DNA of 64,000 bases from Plasmopara viticola. Lineage: Eukaryota; Oomycota; Peronosporomycetes; Peronosporales; Peronosporaceae. Below are positions 44,229 through 55,821 of the stretch, one piece after another. Position 1 is the stretch's first letter; each line of letters starts with the position of its first letter. The position numbers and the translations under genes are program-made. The stretch is from positions 62,001-126,000 of the forward strand of contig MBPM02000009.1 in the NCBI GenBank assembly GCA_001695595.3. Reading direction: 5' to 3'. The notes beneath the pieces were generated by a model. It was not told the DNA's origin, ran no database searches, and was given only the letters and a program-made list of their open reading frames with translations.

Positions 44229-44300
44229 GGGCCTTGCCGGAGATCGAATCCGGGACCTCTCGCACCCTAAGCGAGAATCATACCACTAGACCACAAGGCC
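44229..44300 (-). tRNA. tRNA-Pro (AGG)
   Basis: Consensus body. 5' spacer mixed (mostly A), TTTATATATAA box. Confidence 0.96.
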
Positions 44301-44570
44301 ACCGAACCGGTAATCGCAAACCCAACTTCTTATATATAAACAATATCATCAGCGTGGGCTTGATCTTTTTCTGATCTGCTGATGCTACAACGATGCCAAT
44401 CTTTCACTCCTTACAGAGCTGCTGATATGACCATGAAAAATTTGAAGTATACCATTCGTCTAAAGTTAAATTGATAATTAACCCTTCCTTAAGCACCAGC
44501 CAAGCCAGCAAGATTGCACAGAAACAAAAATTGCAGAATGAAATTTCCATTAAAATAGGGAGCAGAAATA

Positions 44571-44642
44571 GGGCCTTGCCGGAGATCGAATCCGGGACCT
44601 CTCGCACCCTAAGCGAGAATCATACCACTAGACCACAAGGCC
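44571..44642 (-). tRNA. tRNA-Pro (AGG)
   Basis: Consensus body. 5' spacer A with the ACAACAGTGCC marker, TTTATATAA box. Confidence 0.96.
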
Positions 44643-44909
44643 ACCGAACCGGTAATCGCAAACCCAACTTCTTATATAAACAATATCATCAGCGTGGGCT
44701 TGATCTTATTTCTGATCTGCTGATGCTACAACAGTGCCAATCTTTCACTCCTTACAGAGCTGCTGATGTGACCATGATAAAATTTGAAGTATACCATTCG
44801 TCTAAAGTTAAATTGATAATTAACCCTTCCTTAAGCACCAGCCAAGCCAGCAAGATTGCACAGAAAAAAATTGCAAATGACATTTTCACTAAAATAGGGA
44901 GCTGCAATA

Positions 44910-44981
44910 GGGCCTTGCCGGAGATCGAATCCGGGACCTCTCGCACCCTAAGCGAGAATCATACCACTAGACCACAAGGCC
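44910..44981 (-). tRNA. tRNA-Pro (AGG)
   Basis: Consensus body. 5' spacer mixed with dropped bases, TTTATAAAT box. Confidence 0.96.
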
Positions 44982-45248
44982 ACCGAACCGGTAATCGCAA
45001 ACCCAACTTCTTATTTATAAACAATATCATCAGCGTGGGCTTGCTCTTTTCTGATGCTATGCTACAACGATGCCAATCTTTCACTCCTTACAGAGCTGCT
45101 GATATGACCATGAAAAATTTGAAGTATACCGTTCGTCAAAGTGAAATTGATAGCTGACCCTTCCTTAAGCACCACCAAGCCAGCAAGATTACACAAAGCA
45201 CAGAAACAAATTGCAAATGAAATTTCCATTAAAATAGGGAGCAGAATA

Positions 45249-45320
45249 GGGCCTTGCCGGAGATCGAATCCGGGACCTCTCGCACCCTAAGCGAGAATCA
45301 TACCACTAGACCACAAGGCC
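45249..45320 (-). tRNA. tRNA-Pro (AGG)
   Basis: Consensus body. 5' spacer A, TTTATATAA box. Confidence 0.96.
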
Positions 45321-45589
45321 ACCGAACCGGTATATCGCAAACCCAACTTCTTATATAAACAATATCATCAGCGTGGGCTTGATCTTATTTCTGATCTGCT
45401 GATGCTACAACAATGCCAATCTTTCACTCCTTACAGAGCTGCTGATGTGACCATGATAAAATTTGAAGTATACCATTCGTCTAAAGTTAAATTGATAATT
45501 AACCCTTCCTTAAGCACCAGCCAAGCCAGCAAGATTGCACAGAAACAAAAATTGCAAATGAATTTTCACTAAAATAGGGAGCTGCAATA

Positions 45590-45661
45590 GGGCCTTGCCG
45601 GAGATCGAATCCGGGACCTCTCGCACCCTAAGCGAGAATCATACCACTAGACCACAAGGCC
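45590..45661 (-). tRNA. tRNA-Pro (AGG)
   Basis: Consensus body. 5' spacer A, TTTATATAA box. Confidence 0.96.
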
Positions 45662-45928
45662 ACCGAACCGGTAATCGCAAACCCAACTTCTTATATAAAC
45701 AATATCATCAGCGTGGGCTTGATCTTATTTCTGATCTGCTGATGCTACAACAATGCCAATCTTTCACTCCTTACAGAGCTGCTGATGTGACCATGATAAA
45801 ATTTGAAGTATACCATTCGTCTAAAGTTAAATTGATAATTAACCCTTCCTTAAGCACCAGCCAAGCCAGCAAGATTGCACAGAAACAAAATTGCAAATGA
45901 ATTTTCACTAAAATAGGGAGCTGCAATA

Positions 45929-46000
45929 GGGCCTTGCCGGAGATCGAATCCGGGACCTCTCGCACCCTAAGCGAGAATCATACCACTAGACCACAAGGCC
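45929..46000 (-). tRNA. tRNA-Pro (AGG)
   Basis: Consensus body. 5' spacer A, TTTATATAA box. Confidence 0.96.
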
Positions 46001-46268
46001 ACCGAACCGGTAATCGCAAACCCAACTTCTTATATAAACAATATCATCAGCGTGGGCTTGATCTTATTTCTGATCTGCTGATGCTACAACAATGCCAATC
46101 TTTCACTCCTTACAGAGCTGCTGATGTGACCATGATAAAATTTGAAGTATACCATTCGTCTAAAGTTAAATTGATAATTAACCCTTCCTTAAGCACCAGC
46201 CAAGCCAGCAAGATTGCACAGAAACAAAAATTGCAAATGAATTTTCACTAAAATAGGGAGCTGCAATA

Positions 46269-46340
46269 GGGCCTTGCCGGAGATCGAATCCGGGACCTCT
46301 CGCACCCTAAGCGAGAATCATACCACTAGACCACAAGGCC
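46269..46340 (-). tRNA. tRNA-Pro (AGG)
   Basis: Consensus body. 5' spacer A with GATGACCATG (2 nt lost), TTTATATAA box. Confidence 0.96.
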
Positions 46341-46605
46341 ACCGAACCGGTAATCGCAAACCCAACTTCTTATATAAACAATATCATCAGCGTGGGCTTG
46401 ATCTTATTTCTGATCTGCTGATGCTACAACAATGCCAATCTTTCACTCCTTACAGAGCTGCTGATGACCATGATAAAATTTGAAGTATACCATTCGTCTA
46501 AAGTTAAATTGATAATTAACCCTTCCTTAAGCACCAGCCAAGCCAGCAAGATTGCACAGAAACAAAATTGCAAATGAATTTTCACTAAAATAGGGAGCTG
46601 CAATA

Positions 46606-46677
46606 GGGCCTTGCCGGAGATCGAATCCGGGACCTCTCGCACCCTAAGCGAGAATCATACCACTAGACCACAAGGCC
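46606..46677 (-). tRNA. tRNA-Pro (AGG)
   Basis: Consensus body. 5' spacer A with GATGACCATG, as in the preceding unit; TTTATATAA box. Confidence 0.96.
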
Positions 46678-46942
46678 ACCGAACCGGTAATCGCAAACCC
46701 AACTTCTTATATAAACAATATCATCAGCGTGGGCTTGATCTTATTTCTGATCTGCTGATGCTACAACAATGCCAATCTTTCACTCCTTACAGAGCTGCTG
46801 ATGACCATGATAAAATTTGAAGTATACCATTCGTCTAAAGTTAAATTGATAATTAACCCTTCCTTAAGCACCAGCCAAGCCAGCAAGATTGCACAGAAAC
46901 AAAAATTGCAAATGAATTTCACTAAAATAGGGAGCTGCAATA

Positions 46943-47014
46943 GGGCCTTGCCGGAGATCGAATCCGGGACCTCTCGCACCCTAAGCGAGAATCATACCAC
47001 TAGACCACAAGGCC
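46943..47014 (-). tRNA. tRNA-Pro (AGG)
   Basis: Consensus body. 5' spacer A, TTTATATAA box. Confidence 0.96.
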
Positions 47015-47282
47015 ACCGAACCGGTAATCGCAAACCCAACTTCTTATATAAACAATATCATCAGCGTGGGCTTGATCTTATTTCTGATCTGCTGATGCTA
47101 CAACAATGCCAATCTTTCACTCCTTACAGAGCTGCTGATGTGACCATGATAAAATTTGAAGTATACCATTCGTCTAAAGTTAAATTGATAATTAACCCTT
47201 CCTTAAGCACCAGCCAAGCCAGCAAGATTGCACAGAAACAAAAATTGCAAATGAATTTTCACTAAAATAGGGAGCTGCAATA

Positions 47283-47354
47283 GGGCCTTGCCGGAGATCG
47301 AATCCGGGACCTCTCGCACCCTAAGCGAGAATCATACCACTAGACCACAAGGCC
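47283..47354 (-). tRNA. tRNA-Pro (AGG)
   Basis: Consensus body. 5' spacer is the clearest dropped-base mosaic of A and B, TTTATATAA box. Confidence 0.96.
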
Positions 47355-47610
47355 ACCGAACCGGTAATCGCAAACCCAACTTCTTATATAAACAATATCA
47401 TCAGCGTGGGCTTGCTCTTTTTCTGATGCTGATGCTACGACAATGCCAATCTTTCACTCCTTACAGAGCTGCTGATATGACCATAAAAATTTGAAGTATA
47501 CCATTCGTAAAGTTAAATTGATATTGACCCTTCCTTAAGCACCACCAAGCCAGCAAGATTGCACAAAGCAAAACAAATTGCAAATGAATTTCATAAAATA
47601 GGGAGCAATA

Positions 47611-47682
47611 GGGCCTTGCCGGAGATCGAATCCGGGACCTCTCGCACCCTAAGCGAGAATCATACCACTAGACCACAAGGCC
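47611..47682 (-). tRNA. tRNA-Pro (AGG)
   Basis: Consensus body. Trailer shortened (GAGCAATAGGG). 5' spacer A, TTTATATAA box. Confidence 0.96.
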
Positions 47683-47950
47683 ACCGAACCGGTAATCGCA
47701 AACCCAACTTCTTATATAAACAATATCATCAGCGTGGGCTTGATCTTATTTCTGATCTGCTGATGCTACAACAATGCCAATCTTTCACTCCTTACAGAGC
47801 TGCTGATGTGACCATGATAAAATTTGAAGTATACCATTCGTCTAAAGTTAAATTGATAATTAACCCTTCCTTAAGCACCAGCCAAGCCAGCAAGATTGCA
47901 CAGAAACAAAATTGCAAAATGAATTTTCACTAAAATAGGGAGCTGCAATA

Positions 47951-48022
47951 GGGCCTTGCCGGAGATCGAATCCGGGACCTCTCGCACCCTAAGCGAGAAT
48001 CATACCACTAGACCACAAGGCC
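47951..48022 (-). tRNA. tRNA-Pro (AGG)
   Basis: Consensus body. 5' spacer A, TTTATATCTAA box. Confidence 0.96.
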
Positions 48023-48294
48023 ACCGAACCGGTATATCGCAAACCCAACTTCTTAGATATAAACAATATCATCAGCGTGGGCTTGATCTTATTTCTGATC
48101 TGCTGATGCTACAACAATGCCAATCTTTCACTCCTTACAGAGCTGCTGATGTGACCATGATAAAATTTGAAGTATACCATTCGTCTAAAGTTAAATTGAT
48201 AATTAACCCTTCCTTAAGCACCAGCCAAGCCAGCAAGATTGCACAGAAACAAAAATTGCAAAATGAATTTTCACTAAAATAGGGAGCTGCAATA

Positions 48295-48366
48295 GGGCCT
48301 TGCCGGAGATCGAATCCGGGACCTCTCGCACCCTAAGCGAGAATCATACCACTAGACCACAAGGCC
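48295..48366 (-). tRNA. tRNA-Pro (AGG)
   Basis: Consensus body. 5' spacer mixed with dropped bases; the box is degraded to TTTTTTAAATAA. Confidence 0.96.
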
Positions 48367-48634
48367 ACCGAACCGGTAATCGCAAACCCAACTTCTTATT
48401 TAAAAAATATCATCAGCGTGGGCTTGATCTTTTCTGATGCTAATGCTACACGATGCCGATCTTTCACTCCTTACAGAGCTGCTGATATGACCATAAAAAT
48501 TTGAAGTATACCGTTCGTACAAAGTGAAATTGATAGCTGACCCTTCCTTAAGCACTACCAAGCCAGCAAGATTACACAAAGCGCTTAGAAACAAATTGCA
48601 AAATGAATTTCCATTAAAATAGGGAGCAGAAATA

Positions 48635-48706
48635 GGGCCTTGCCGGAGATCGAATCCGGGACCTCTCGCACCCTAAGCGAGAATCATACCACTAGACCAC
48701 AAGGCC
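48635..48706 (-). tRNA. tRNA-Pro (AGG)
   Basis: Consensus body. 5' spacer A with CAATGCCGATC and a shortened AATGACACTAAAATAG end, TTTATATAA box. Confidence 0.96.
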
Positions 48707-48969
48707 ACCGAACCGGTATATCGCAAACCCAACTTCTTATATAAACAATATCATCAGCGTGGGCTTGATCTTATTTCTGATCTGCTGATGCTACAACAAT
48801 GCCGATCTTTCACTCCTTACAGAGCTGCTGATGTGACCATGATAAAATTTGAAGTATACCATTCGTCTAAAGTTAAATTGATAATTAACCCTTCCTTAAG
48901 CACCAGCCAAGCCAGCAAGATTGCACAGAAACAAAATTGCAAATGACACTAAAATAGGGAGCTGCAATA

Positions 48970-49041
48970 GGGCCTTGCCGGAGATCGAATCCGGGACCTC
49001 TCGCACCCTAAGCGAGAATCATACCACTAGACCACAAGGCC
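48970..49041 (-). tRNA. tRNA-Pro (AGG)
   Basis: Consensus body. 5' spacer is a marked B variant (GCGTAGGCTTGC, GTTTCGCGATGC, CTTTCCCTCC, GCTGGTATG), TTTATAAAT box. Confidence 0.96.
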
Positions 49042-49314
49042 ACCGAACCGGTATATCGCAAACCCAACTTCTTATTTATAAAGAATATCATCAGCGTAGG
49101 CTTGCTCGTTTCGCGATGCACTAATGCTACGACGATGCCGATCTTTCCCTCCTTATAGAGCTGCTGGTATGACCATAAAAATTTGAAGTATACCGTTCGT
49201 ACAAAGTGAAATTGATAGCTGACCCTTCCTTAAGCATCACCAAGCCAGCAAGATTACACAAAGCGCAGAAACAAATTGCAAATGAAATTTCCATTAAAAT
49301 AGGGAGCAGAAATA

Positions 49315-49386
49315 GGGCCTTGCCGGAGATCGAATCCGGGACCTCTCGCACCCTAAGCGAGAATCATACCACTAGACCACAAGGCC
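49315..49386 (-). tRNA. tRNA-Pro (AGG)
   Basis: Consensus body. Flank reads CACGGAACC. 5' spacer A with B-like positions, TTTTATATAA box. Confidence 0.96.
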
Positions 49387-49656
49387 ACGGAACCGGTATA
49401 TCGCAAACCCAACTTCTTATATAAAACAATATCATCAGCGTGGGCTTGATCTTATTTCTGATCTGCTGATGCTACAACAATGCCGATCTTTCACTCCTTA
49501 CAGAGCTGCTGATATGACCATAATAAAATTTGAAGTATACCGTTCGTCTAAAGTTAAATTGATAATTAACCCTTCCTTAAGCACCAGCCAAGCCAGCAAG
49601 ATTGCACAGAAACAAAAATTGCAAATGAATTTTCACTAAAATAGGGAGCTGCAATA

Positions 49657-49728
49657 GGGCCTTGCCGGAGATCGAATCCGGGACCTCTCGCACCCTAAGC
49701 GAGAATCATACCACTAGACCACAAGGCC
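49657..49728 (-). tRNA. tRNA-Pro (AGG)
   Basis: Consensus body. 5' spacer A with ACAACATGCC and a loss of GCACA (ATTGAGAAAC), TTTATATAA box. Confidence 0.96.
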
Positions 49729-49991
49729 ACCGAACCGGTAATCGCAAACCCAACTTCTTATATAAACAATATCATCAGCGTGGGCTTGATCTTATTTCTG
49801 ATCTGCTGATGCTACAACATGCCAATCTTTCACTCCTTACAGAGCTGCTGATGTGACCATGATAAAATTTGAAGTATACCATTCGTCTAAAGTTAAATTG
49901 ATAATTAACCCTTCCTTAAGCACCAGCCAAGCCAGCAAGATTGAGAAACAAAATTGCAAATGAATTTCCATTAAAATAGGGAGCTGCAATA

Positions 49992-50063
49992 GGGCCTTGC
50001 CGGAGATCGAATCCGGGACCTCTCGCACCCTAAGCGAGAATCATACCACTAGACCACAAGGCC
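49992..50063 (-). tRNA. tRNA-Pro (AGG)
   Basis: Consensus body. 5' spacer A, TTTATATAA box. Confidence 0.96.
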
Positions 50064-50333
50064 ACCGAACCGGTATATCGCAAACCCAACTTCTTATATA
50101 AACAATATCATCAGCGTGGGCTTGATCTTATTTCTGATCTGCTGATGCTACAACAATGCCAATCTTTCACTCCTTACAGAGCTGCTGATGTGACCATGAT
50201 AAAATTTGAAGTATACCATTCGTCTAAAGTTAAATTGATAATTAACCCTTCCTTAAGCACCAGCCAAGCCAGCAAGATTGCACAGAAACAAAAATTGCAA
50301 ATGACATTTTCACTAAAATAGGGAGCTGCAATA

Positions 50334-50405
50334 GGGCCTTGCCGGAGATCGAATCCGGGACCTCTCGCACCCTAAGCGAGAATCATACCACTAGACCACA
50401 AGGCC
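50334..50405 (-). tRNA. tRNA-Pro (AGG)
   Basis: Consensus body. 5' spacer is the same rare B variant as at 48970, except CATGAAACAATTTG in place of CATAAAAATTTG; TTTATAAAT box. Confidence 0.96.
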
Positions 50406-50686
50406 ACCGAACCGGTATATCGCAAACCCAACTTCTTATTTATAAAGAATATCATCAGCGTAGGCTTGCTCGTTTCGCGATGCACTAATGCTACGACGAT
50501 GCCGATCTTTCCCTCCTTATAGAGCTGCTGGTATGACCATGAAACAATTTGAAGTATACCGTTCGTACAAAGTGAAATTGATAGCTGACCCTTCCTTAAG
50601 CATCTACCAAGCCAGCAAGATTACACAAAGCGCTTAGAAACAAATTTAGCAAAATGAAATTTCCATTAAAATAGGGAGCAGAAATA

Positions 50687-50758
50687 GGGCCTTGCCGGAG
50701 ATCGAATCCGGGACCTCTCGCACCCTAAGCGAGAATCATACCACTAGACCACAAGGCC
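50687..50758 (-). tRNA. tRNA-Pro (AGG)
   Basis: Consensus body. 5' spacer A, TTTATATAA box. Confidence 0.96.
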
Positions 50759-51026
50759 ACCGAACCGGTAATCGCAAACCCAACTTCTTATATAAACAAT
50801 ATCATCAGCGTGGGCTTGATCTTATTTCTGATCTGCTGATGCTACAACAATGCCAATCTTTCACTCCTTACAGAGCTGCTGATGTGACCATGATAAAATT
50901 TGAAGTATACCATTCGTCTAAAGTTAAATTGATAATTAACCCTTCCTTAAGCACCAGCCAAGCCAGCAAGATTGCACAGAAACAAAAATTGCAAATGAAT
51001 TTTCACTAAAATAGGGAGCTGCAATA

Positions 51027-51098
51027 GGGCCTTGCCGGAGATCGAATCCGGGACCTCTCGCACCCTAAGCGAGAATCATACCACTAGACCACAAGGCC
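51027..51098 (-). tRNA. tRNA-Pro (AGG)
   Basis: Consensus body. 5' spacer A, TTTATATAA box. Confidence 0.96.
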
Positions 51099-51363
51099 AC
51101 CGAACCGGTAATCGCAAACCCAACTTCTTATATAAACAATATCATCAGCGTGGGCTTGATCTTATTTCTGATCTGCTGATGCTACAACAATGCCAATCTT
51201 TCACTCCTTACAGAGCTGCTGATGTGACCATGATAAAATTTGAAGTATACCATTCGTCTAAAGTTAAATTGATAATTACCCTTCCTTAAGCACCAGCCAA
51301 GCCAGCAAGATTGCACAGAAACAAAATTGCAAATGAATTTCACTAAAATAGGGAGCTGCAATA

Positions 51364-51435
51364 GGGCCTTGCCGGAGATCGAATCCGGGACCTCTCGCAC
51401 CCTAAGCGAGAATCATACCACTAGACCACAAGGCC
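51364..51435 (-). tRNA. tRNA-Pro (AGG)
   Basis: Consensus body. 5' spacer mixed (mostly A) with dropped bases, TTTATAAAT box. Confidence 0.96.
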
Positions 51436-51715
51436 ACCGAACCGGTAATCGCAAACCCAACTTCTTATTTATAAACAATATCATCAGCGTGGGCTTGATC
51501 TTATTTCTGATGCTGCTGATGCTACAACATGCCATCTTTCACTCCTTACAGAGCTGCTGATATGACCATGATAAAATTTGAAGTATACCATTCGTAAAGT
51601 TAAATTGATAATTACCCTTCCTTAAGCACCAGCCAAGCCAGCAAGATTACACAAAGCAGAAACAAATTTGCAAATGAATTTTCACTAAAATAGGGAGCAG
51701 CAATAGGGCCTTGCC

Positions 51716-51787
51716 GGAGATCGAATCCGGGACCTCTCGCACCCTAAGCGAGAATCATACCACTAGACCACAAGGCCACCGAACCGG
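51716..51787 (-). tRNA. tRNA-Pro (AGG)
   Basis: Consensus body. 5' spacer A with the ACAACAGTGCC marker, TTTATATAA box. Confidence 0.96.
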
Positions 51788-52046
51788 TATCGCAAACCCA
51801 ACTTCTTATATAAACAATATCATCAGCGTGGGCTTGATCTTATTTCTGATCTGCTGATGCTACAACAGTGCCAATCTTTCACTCCTTACAGAGCTGCTGA
51901 TGTGACCATGATAAAATTTGAAGTATACCATTCGTCTAAAGTTAAATTGATAATTAACCCTTCCTTAAGCACCAGCCAAGCCAGCAAGATTGCACAGAAA
52001 CAAAAATTGCAGAATGACATTTTCACTAAAATAGGGAGCTGCAATA

Positions 52047-52118
52047 GGGCCTTGCCGGAGATCGAATCCGGGACCTCTCGCACCCTAAGCGAGAATCATA
52101 CCACTAGACCACAAGGCC
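52047..52118 (-). tRNA. tRNA-Pro (AGG)
   Basis: Consensus body. 5' spacer B (CCTTTCTTAAGCATCCACC variant), TTTATAAAT box. Confidence 0.96.
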
Positions 52119-52399
52119 ACCGAACCGGTAAATCGCAAACCCAACTTCTTATTTATAAAGAATATCATCAGCGTGGGCTTGCTCGTTTTCGTGATGCACT
52201 AATGCTACGACGATGCCGATCTTTCACTCCTTATAGAGCTGCTGATATGACCATAAACAATTTGAAGTATACCGTTCGTACAAAGTGAAATTGATAGCTG
52301 ACCCTTTCTTAAGCATCCACCAAGCCAGCAAGATTACACAAAGCGCTTAGAAACAAATTTAGCAAAATGAAATTTCCATTAAAATAGGGAGCAGAAATA

Positions 52400-52471
52400 G
52401 GGCCTTGCCGGAGATCGAATCCGGGACCTCTCGCACCCTAAGCGAGAATCATACCACTAGACCACAAGGCC
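52400..52471 (-). tRNA. tRNA-Pro (AGG)
   Basis: Consensus body. 5' spacer A with the ACAACAGTGCC marker plus GTGATCATG and AAGTGTACC, TTTATATATAA box. Confidence 0.96.
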
Positions 52472-52744
52472 ACCGAACCGGTATATCGCAAACCCAACTT
52501 CTTATATATAAACAATATCATCAGCGTGGGCTTGATCTTATTTCTGATCTGCTGATGCTACAACAGTGCCAATCTTTCACTCCTTACAGAGCTGCTGATG
52601 TGATCATGATAAAATTTGAAGTGTACCATTCGTCTAAAGTTAAATTGATAATTAACCCTTCCTTAAGCACCAGCCAAGCCAGCAAGATTGCACAGAAACA
52701 AAAATTGCAGAATGACATTTTCACTAAAATAGGGAGCTGCATCA

Positions 52745-52816
52745 GGGCCTTGCCGGAGATCGAATCCGGGACCTCTCGCACCCTAAGCGAGAATCATACC
52801 ACTAGACCACAAGGCC
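52745..52816 (-). tRNA. tRNA-Pro (AGG)
   Basis: Consensus body. Trailer has GCTGCATCAGGG. 5' spacer mixed, mostly B; TTTATAATAA box. Confidence 0.96.
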
Positions 52817-53087
52817 ACCGAACCGGTAATCGCAAACCCAACTTCTTATTATAAAGAATATCATCAGCGTGGGCTTGCTCGTTTTCGTGATGCACTAATG
52901 CTACGACATGCCGATCTTTCACTCCTTACAGAGCTGCTGATATGACCATGAAAAATTTGAAGTATACCGTTCGTACTAAAGTTAAATTGATAGCTGACCC
53001 TTCCTTAAGCATCTACCAAGCCAGCAAGATTACACAAAGCGCAGAAAAATTGCAAATGAAATTTCCATTAAAATAGGGAGCAGAATA

Positions 53088-53159
53088 GGGCCTTGCCGGA
53101 GATCGAATCCGGGACCTCTCGCACCCTAAGCGAGAATCATACCACTAGACCACAAGGCC
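53088..53159 (-). tRNA. tRNA-Pro (AGG)
   Basis: Consensus body. 5' spacer mixed, mostly B; TTTATAAAT box. Confidence 0.96.
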
Positions 53160-53432
53160 ACCGAACCGGTAATCGCAAACCCAACTTCTTATTTATAAAC
53201 AATATCATCAGCGTGGGCTTGCTCTTTTCTGATGCACTAATGCTACGACGAATGCCATCTTTCACTCCTTACAGAGCTGCTGATATGACCATAAAAATTT
53301 GAAGTATACCGTTCGTCAAAGTGAAATTGATAGCTGACCCTTCCTTAAGCATCTACCAAGCCAGCAAGATTACACAAAGCGCTTAGAAAAAATTTAGCAA
53401 ATGAATTTTCCATTAAAATAGGGAGCAGAATA

Positions 53433-53504
53433 GGGCCTTGCCGGAGATCGAATCCGGGACCTCTCGCACCCTAAGCGAGAATCATACCACTAGACCACAA
53501 GGCC
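53433..53504 (-). tRNA. tRNA-Pro (AGG)
   Basis: Consensus body. 5' spacer A with CTACACAATGCC, TTTATATTAA box. Confidence 0.96.
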
Positions 53505-53771
53505 ACCGAACCGGTAATCGCAAACCCAACTTCTTAATATAAACAATATCATCAGCGTGGGCTTGATCTTATTTCTGATCTGCTGATGCTACACAATGCC
53601 AATCTTTCACTCCTTACAGAGCTGCTGATGTGACCATGATAAAATTTGAAGTATACCATTCGTCTAAAGTTAAATTGATAATTAACCCTTCCTTAAGCAC
53701 CAGCCAAGCCAGCAAGATTGCACAGAAACAAAATTGCAAATGAATTTTCACTAAAATAGGGAGCTGCAATA

Positions 53772-53843
53772 GGGCCTTGCCGGAGATCGAATCCGGGACC
53801 TCTCGCACCCTAAGCGAGAATCATACCACTAGACCACAAGGCC
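53772..53843 (-). tRNA. tRNA-Pro (AGG)
   Basis: Consensus body. 5' spacer A, TTTATATAA box. Confidence 0.96.
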
Positions 53844-54110
53844 ACCGAACCGGTAATCGCAAACCCAACTTCTTATATAAACAATATCATCAGCGTGGGC
53901 TTGATCTTATTTCTGATCTGCTGATGCTACAACAATGCCAATCTTTCACTCCTTACAGAGCTGCTGATGTGACCATGATAAAATTTGAAGTATACCATTC
54001 GTCTAAAGTTAAATTGATAATTAACCCTTCCTTAAGCACCAGCCAAGCCAGCAAGATTGCACAGAAACAAAAATTGCAAATGAATTTCACTAAAATAGGG
54101 AGCTGCAATA

Positions 54111-54182
54111 GGGCCTTGCCGGAGATCGAATCCGGGACCTCTCGCACCCTAAGCGAGAATCATACCACTAGACCACAAGGCC
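54111..54182 (-). tRNA. tRNA-Pro (AGG)
   Basis: Consensus body. 5' spacer A, TTTATATAA box. Confidence 0.96.
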
Positions 54183-54450
54183 ACCGAACCGGTAATCGCA
54201 AACCCAACTTCTTATATAAACAATATCATCAGCGTGGGCTTGATCTTATTTCTGATCTGCTGATGCTACAACAATGCCAATCTTTCACTCCTTACAGAGC
54301 TGCTGATGTGACCATGATAAAATTTGAAGTATACCATTCGTCTAAAGTTAAATTGATAATTAACCCTTCCTTAAGCACCAGCCAAGCCAGCAAGATTGCA
54401 CAGAAACAAAATTGCAAATGACATTTTCACTAAAATAGGGAGCTGCAATA

Positions 54451-54522
54451 GGGCCTTGCCGGAGATCGAATCCGGGACCTCTCGCACCCTAAGCGAGAAT
54501 CATACCACTAGACCACAAGGCC
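54451..54522 (-). tRNA. tRNA-Pro (AGG)
   Basis: Consensus body. 5' spacer mixed with dropped bases, TTATAAATAA box. Confidence 0.96.
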
Positions 54523-54789
54523 ACCGAACCGGTATCGCAAACCCAACTTCTTATTTATAACAATATCATCAGCGTGGGCTTGATCTTTTTGATGCTATGC
54601 TACGACATGCCATCTTTCACTCCTTACAGAGCTGCTGATATGACCATGAAAAATTTGAAGTATACCATTCGTCTAAAGTTAAATTGATAATTAACCCTTC
54701 CTTGAGCACCAGCCAAGCCAGCAAGATTACACAAAGCGCTTAGAAACAAATTGCAAATGAAATTTCCATTAAAATAGGGAGCAGCAATA

Positions 54790-54861
54790 GGGCCTTGCCG
54801 GAGATCGAATCCGGGACCTCTCGCACCCTAAGCGAGAATCATACCACTAGACCACAAGGCC
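54790..54861 (-). tRNA. tRNA-Pro (AGG)
   Basis: Consensus body. 5' spacer A, TTTATATAA box. Confidence 0.96.
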
Positions 54862-55128
54862 ACCGAACCGGTAATCGCAAACCCAACTTCTTATATAAAC
54901 AATATCATCAGCGTGGGCTTGATCTTATTTCTGATCTGCTGATGCTACAACAATGCCAATCTTTCACTCCTTACAGAGCTGCTGATGTGACCATGATAAA
55001 ATTTGAAGTATACCATTCGTCTAAAGTTAAATTGATAATTAACCCTTCCTTAAGCACCAGCCAAGCCAGCAAGATTGCACAGAAACAAAATTGCAAATGA
55101 ATTTTCACTAAAATAGGGAGCTGCAATA

Positions 55129-55200
55129 GGGCCTTGCCGGAGATCGAATCCGGGACCTCTCGCACCCTAAGCGAGAATCATACCACTAGACCACAAGGCC
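55129..55200 (-). tRNA. tRNA-Pro (AGG)
   Basis: Consensus body. 5' spacer A, TTTATATAA box. Confidence 0.96.
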
Positions 55201-55469
55201 ACCGAACCGGTAATCGCAAACCCAACTTCTTATATAAACAATATCATCAGCGTGGGCTTGATCTTATTTCTGATCTGCTGATGCTACAACAATGCCAATC
55301 TTTCACTCCTTACAGAGCTGCTGATGTGACCATGATAAAATTTGAAGTATACCATTCGTCTAAAGTTAAATTGATAATTAACCCTTCCTTAAGCACCAGC
55401 CAAGCCAGCAAGATTGCACAGAAACAAAAATTGCAAATGACATTTTCACTAAAATAGGGAGCTGCAATA

Positions 55470-55541
55470 GGGCCTTGCCGGAGATCGAATCCGGGACCTC
55501 TCGCACCCTAAGCGAGAATCATACCACTAGACCACAAGGCC
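55470..55541 (-). tRNA. tRNA-Pro (AGG)
   Basis: Consensus body. 5' spacer B with AACTTTTAATTTATAAAC, so the box is TTTATAAAT with a changed downstream edge. Confidence 0.96.
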
Positions 55542-55821
55542 ACCGAACCGGTAATCGCAAACCCAACTTTTAATTTATAAACAATATCATCAGCGTGGGC
55601 TTGCTCGTTTTCGTGATGCACTAATGCTACGACGATGCCGATCTTTCACTCCTTATAGAGCTGCTGATATGACCATAAAAAATTTGAAGTATACCGTTCG
55701 TACAAAGTGAAATTGATAGCTGACCCTTCCTTAAGCATCTACCAAGCCAGCAAGATTACACAAAGCGCTTAGAAACAAATTTAGCAAAATGAAATTTCCA
55801 TTAAAATAGGGAGCTGCAATA

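Larger units (their letters stand above)
48970..50333. repeat. Four-unit segment starting with a rare B variant, first copy
   Basis: A 1,364-bp block of four units, opened by a B spacer with at least four private changes. The same changes recur in the spacer after 50334-50405, exactly four units away, which suggests a four-unit duplication or a conversion tract. Confidence 0.65.
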
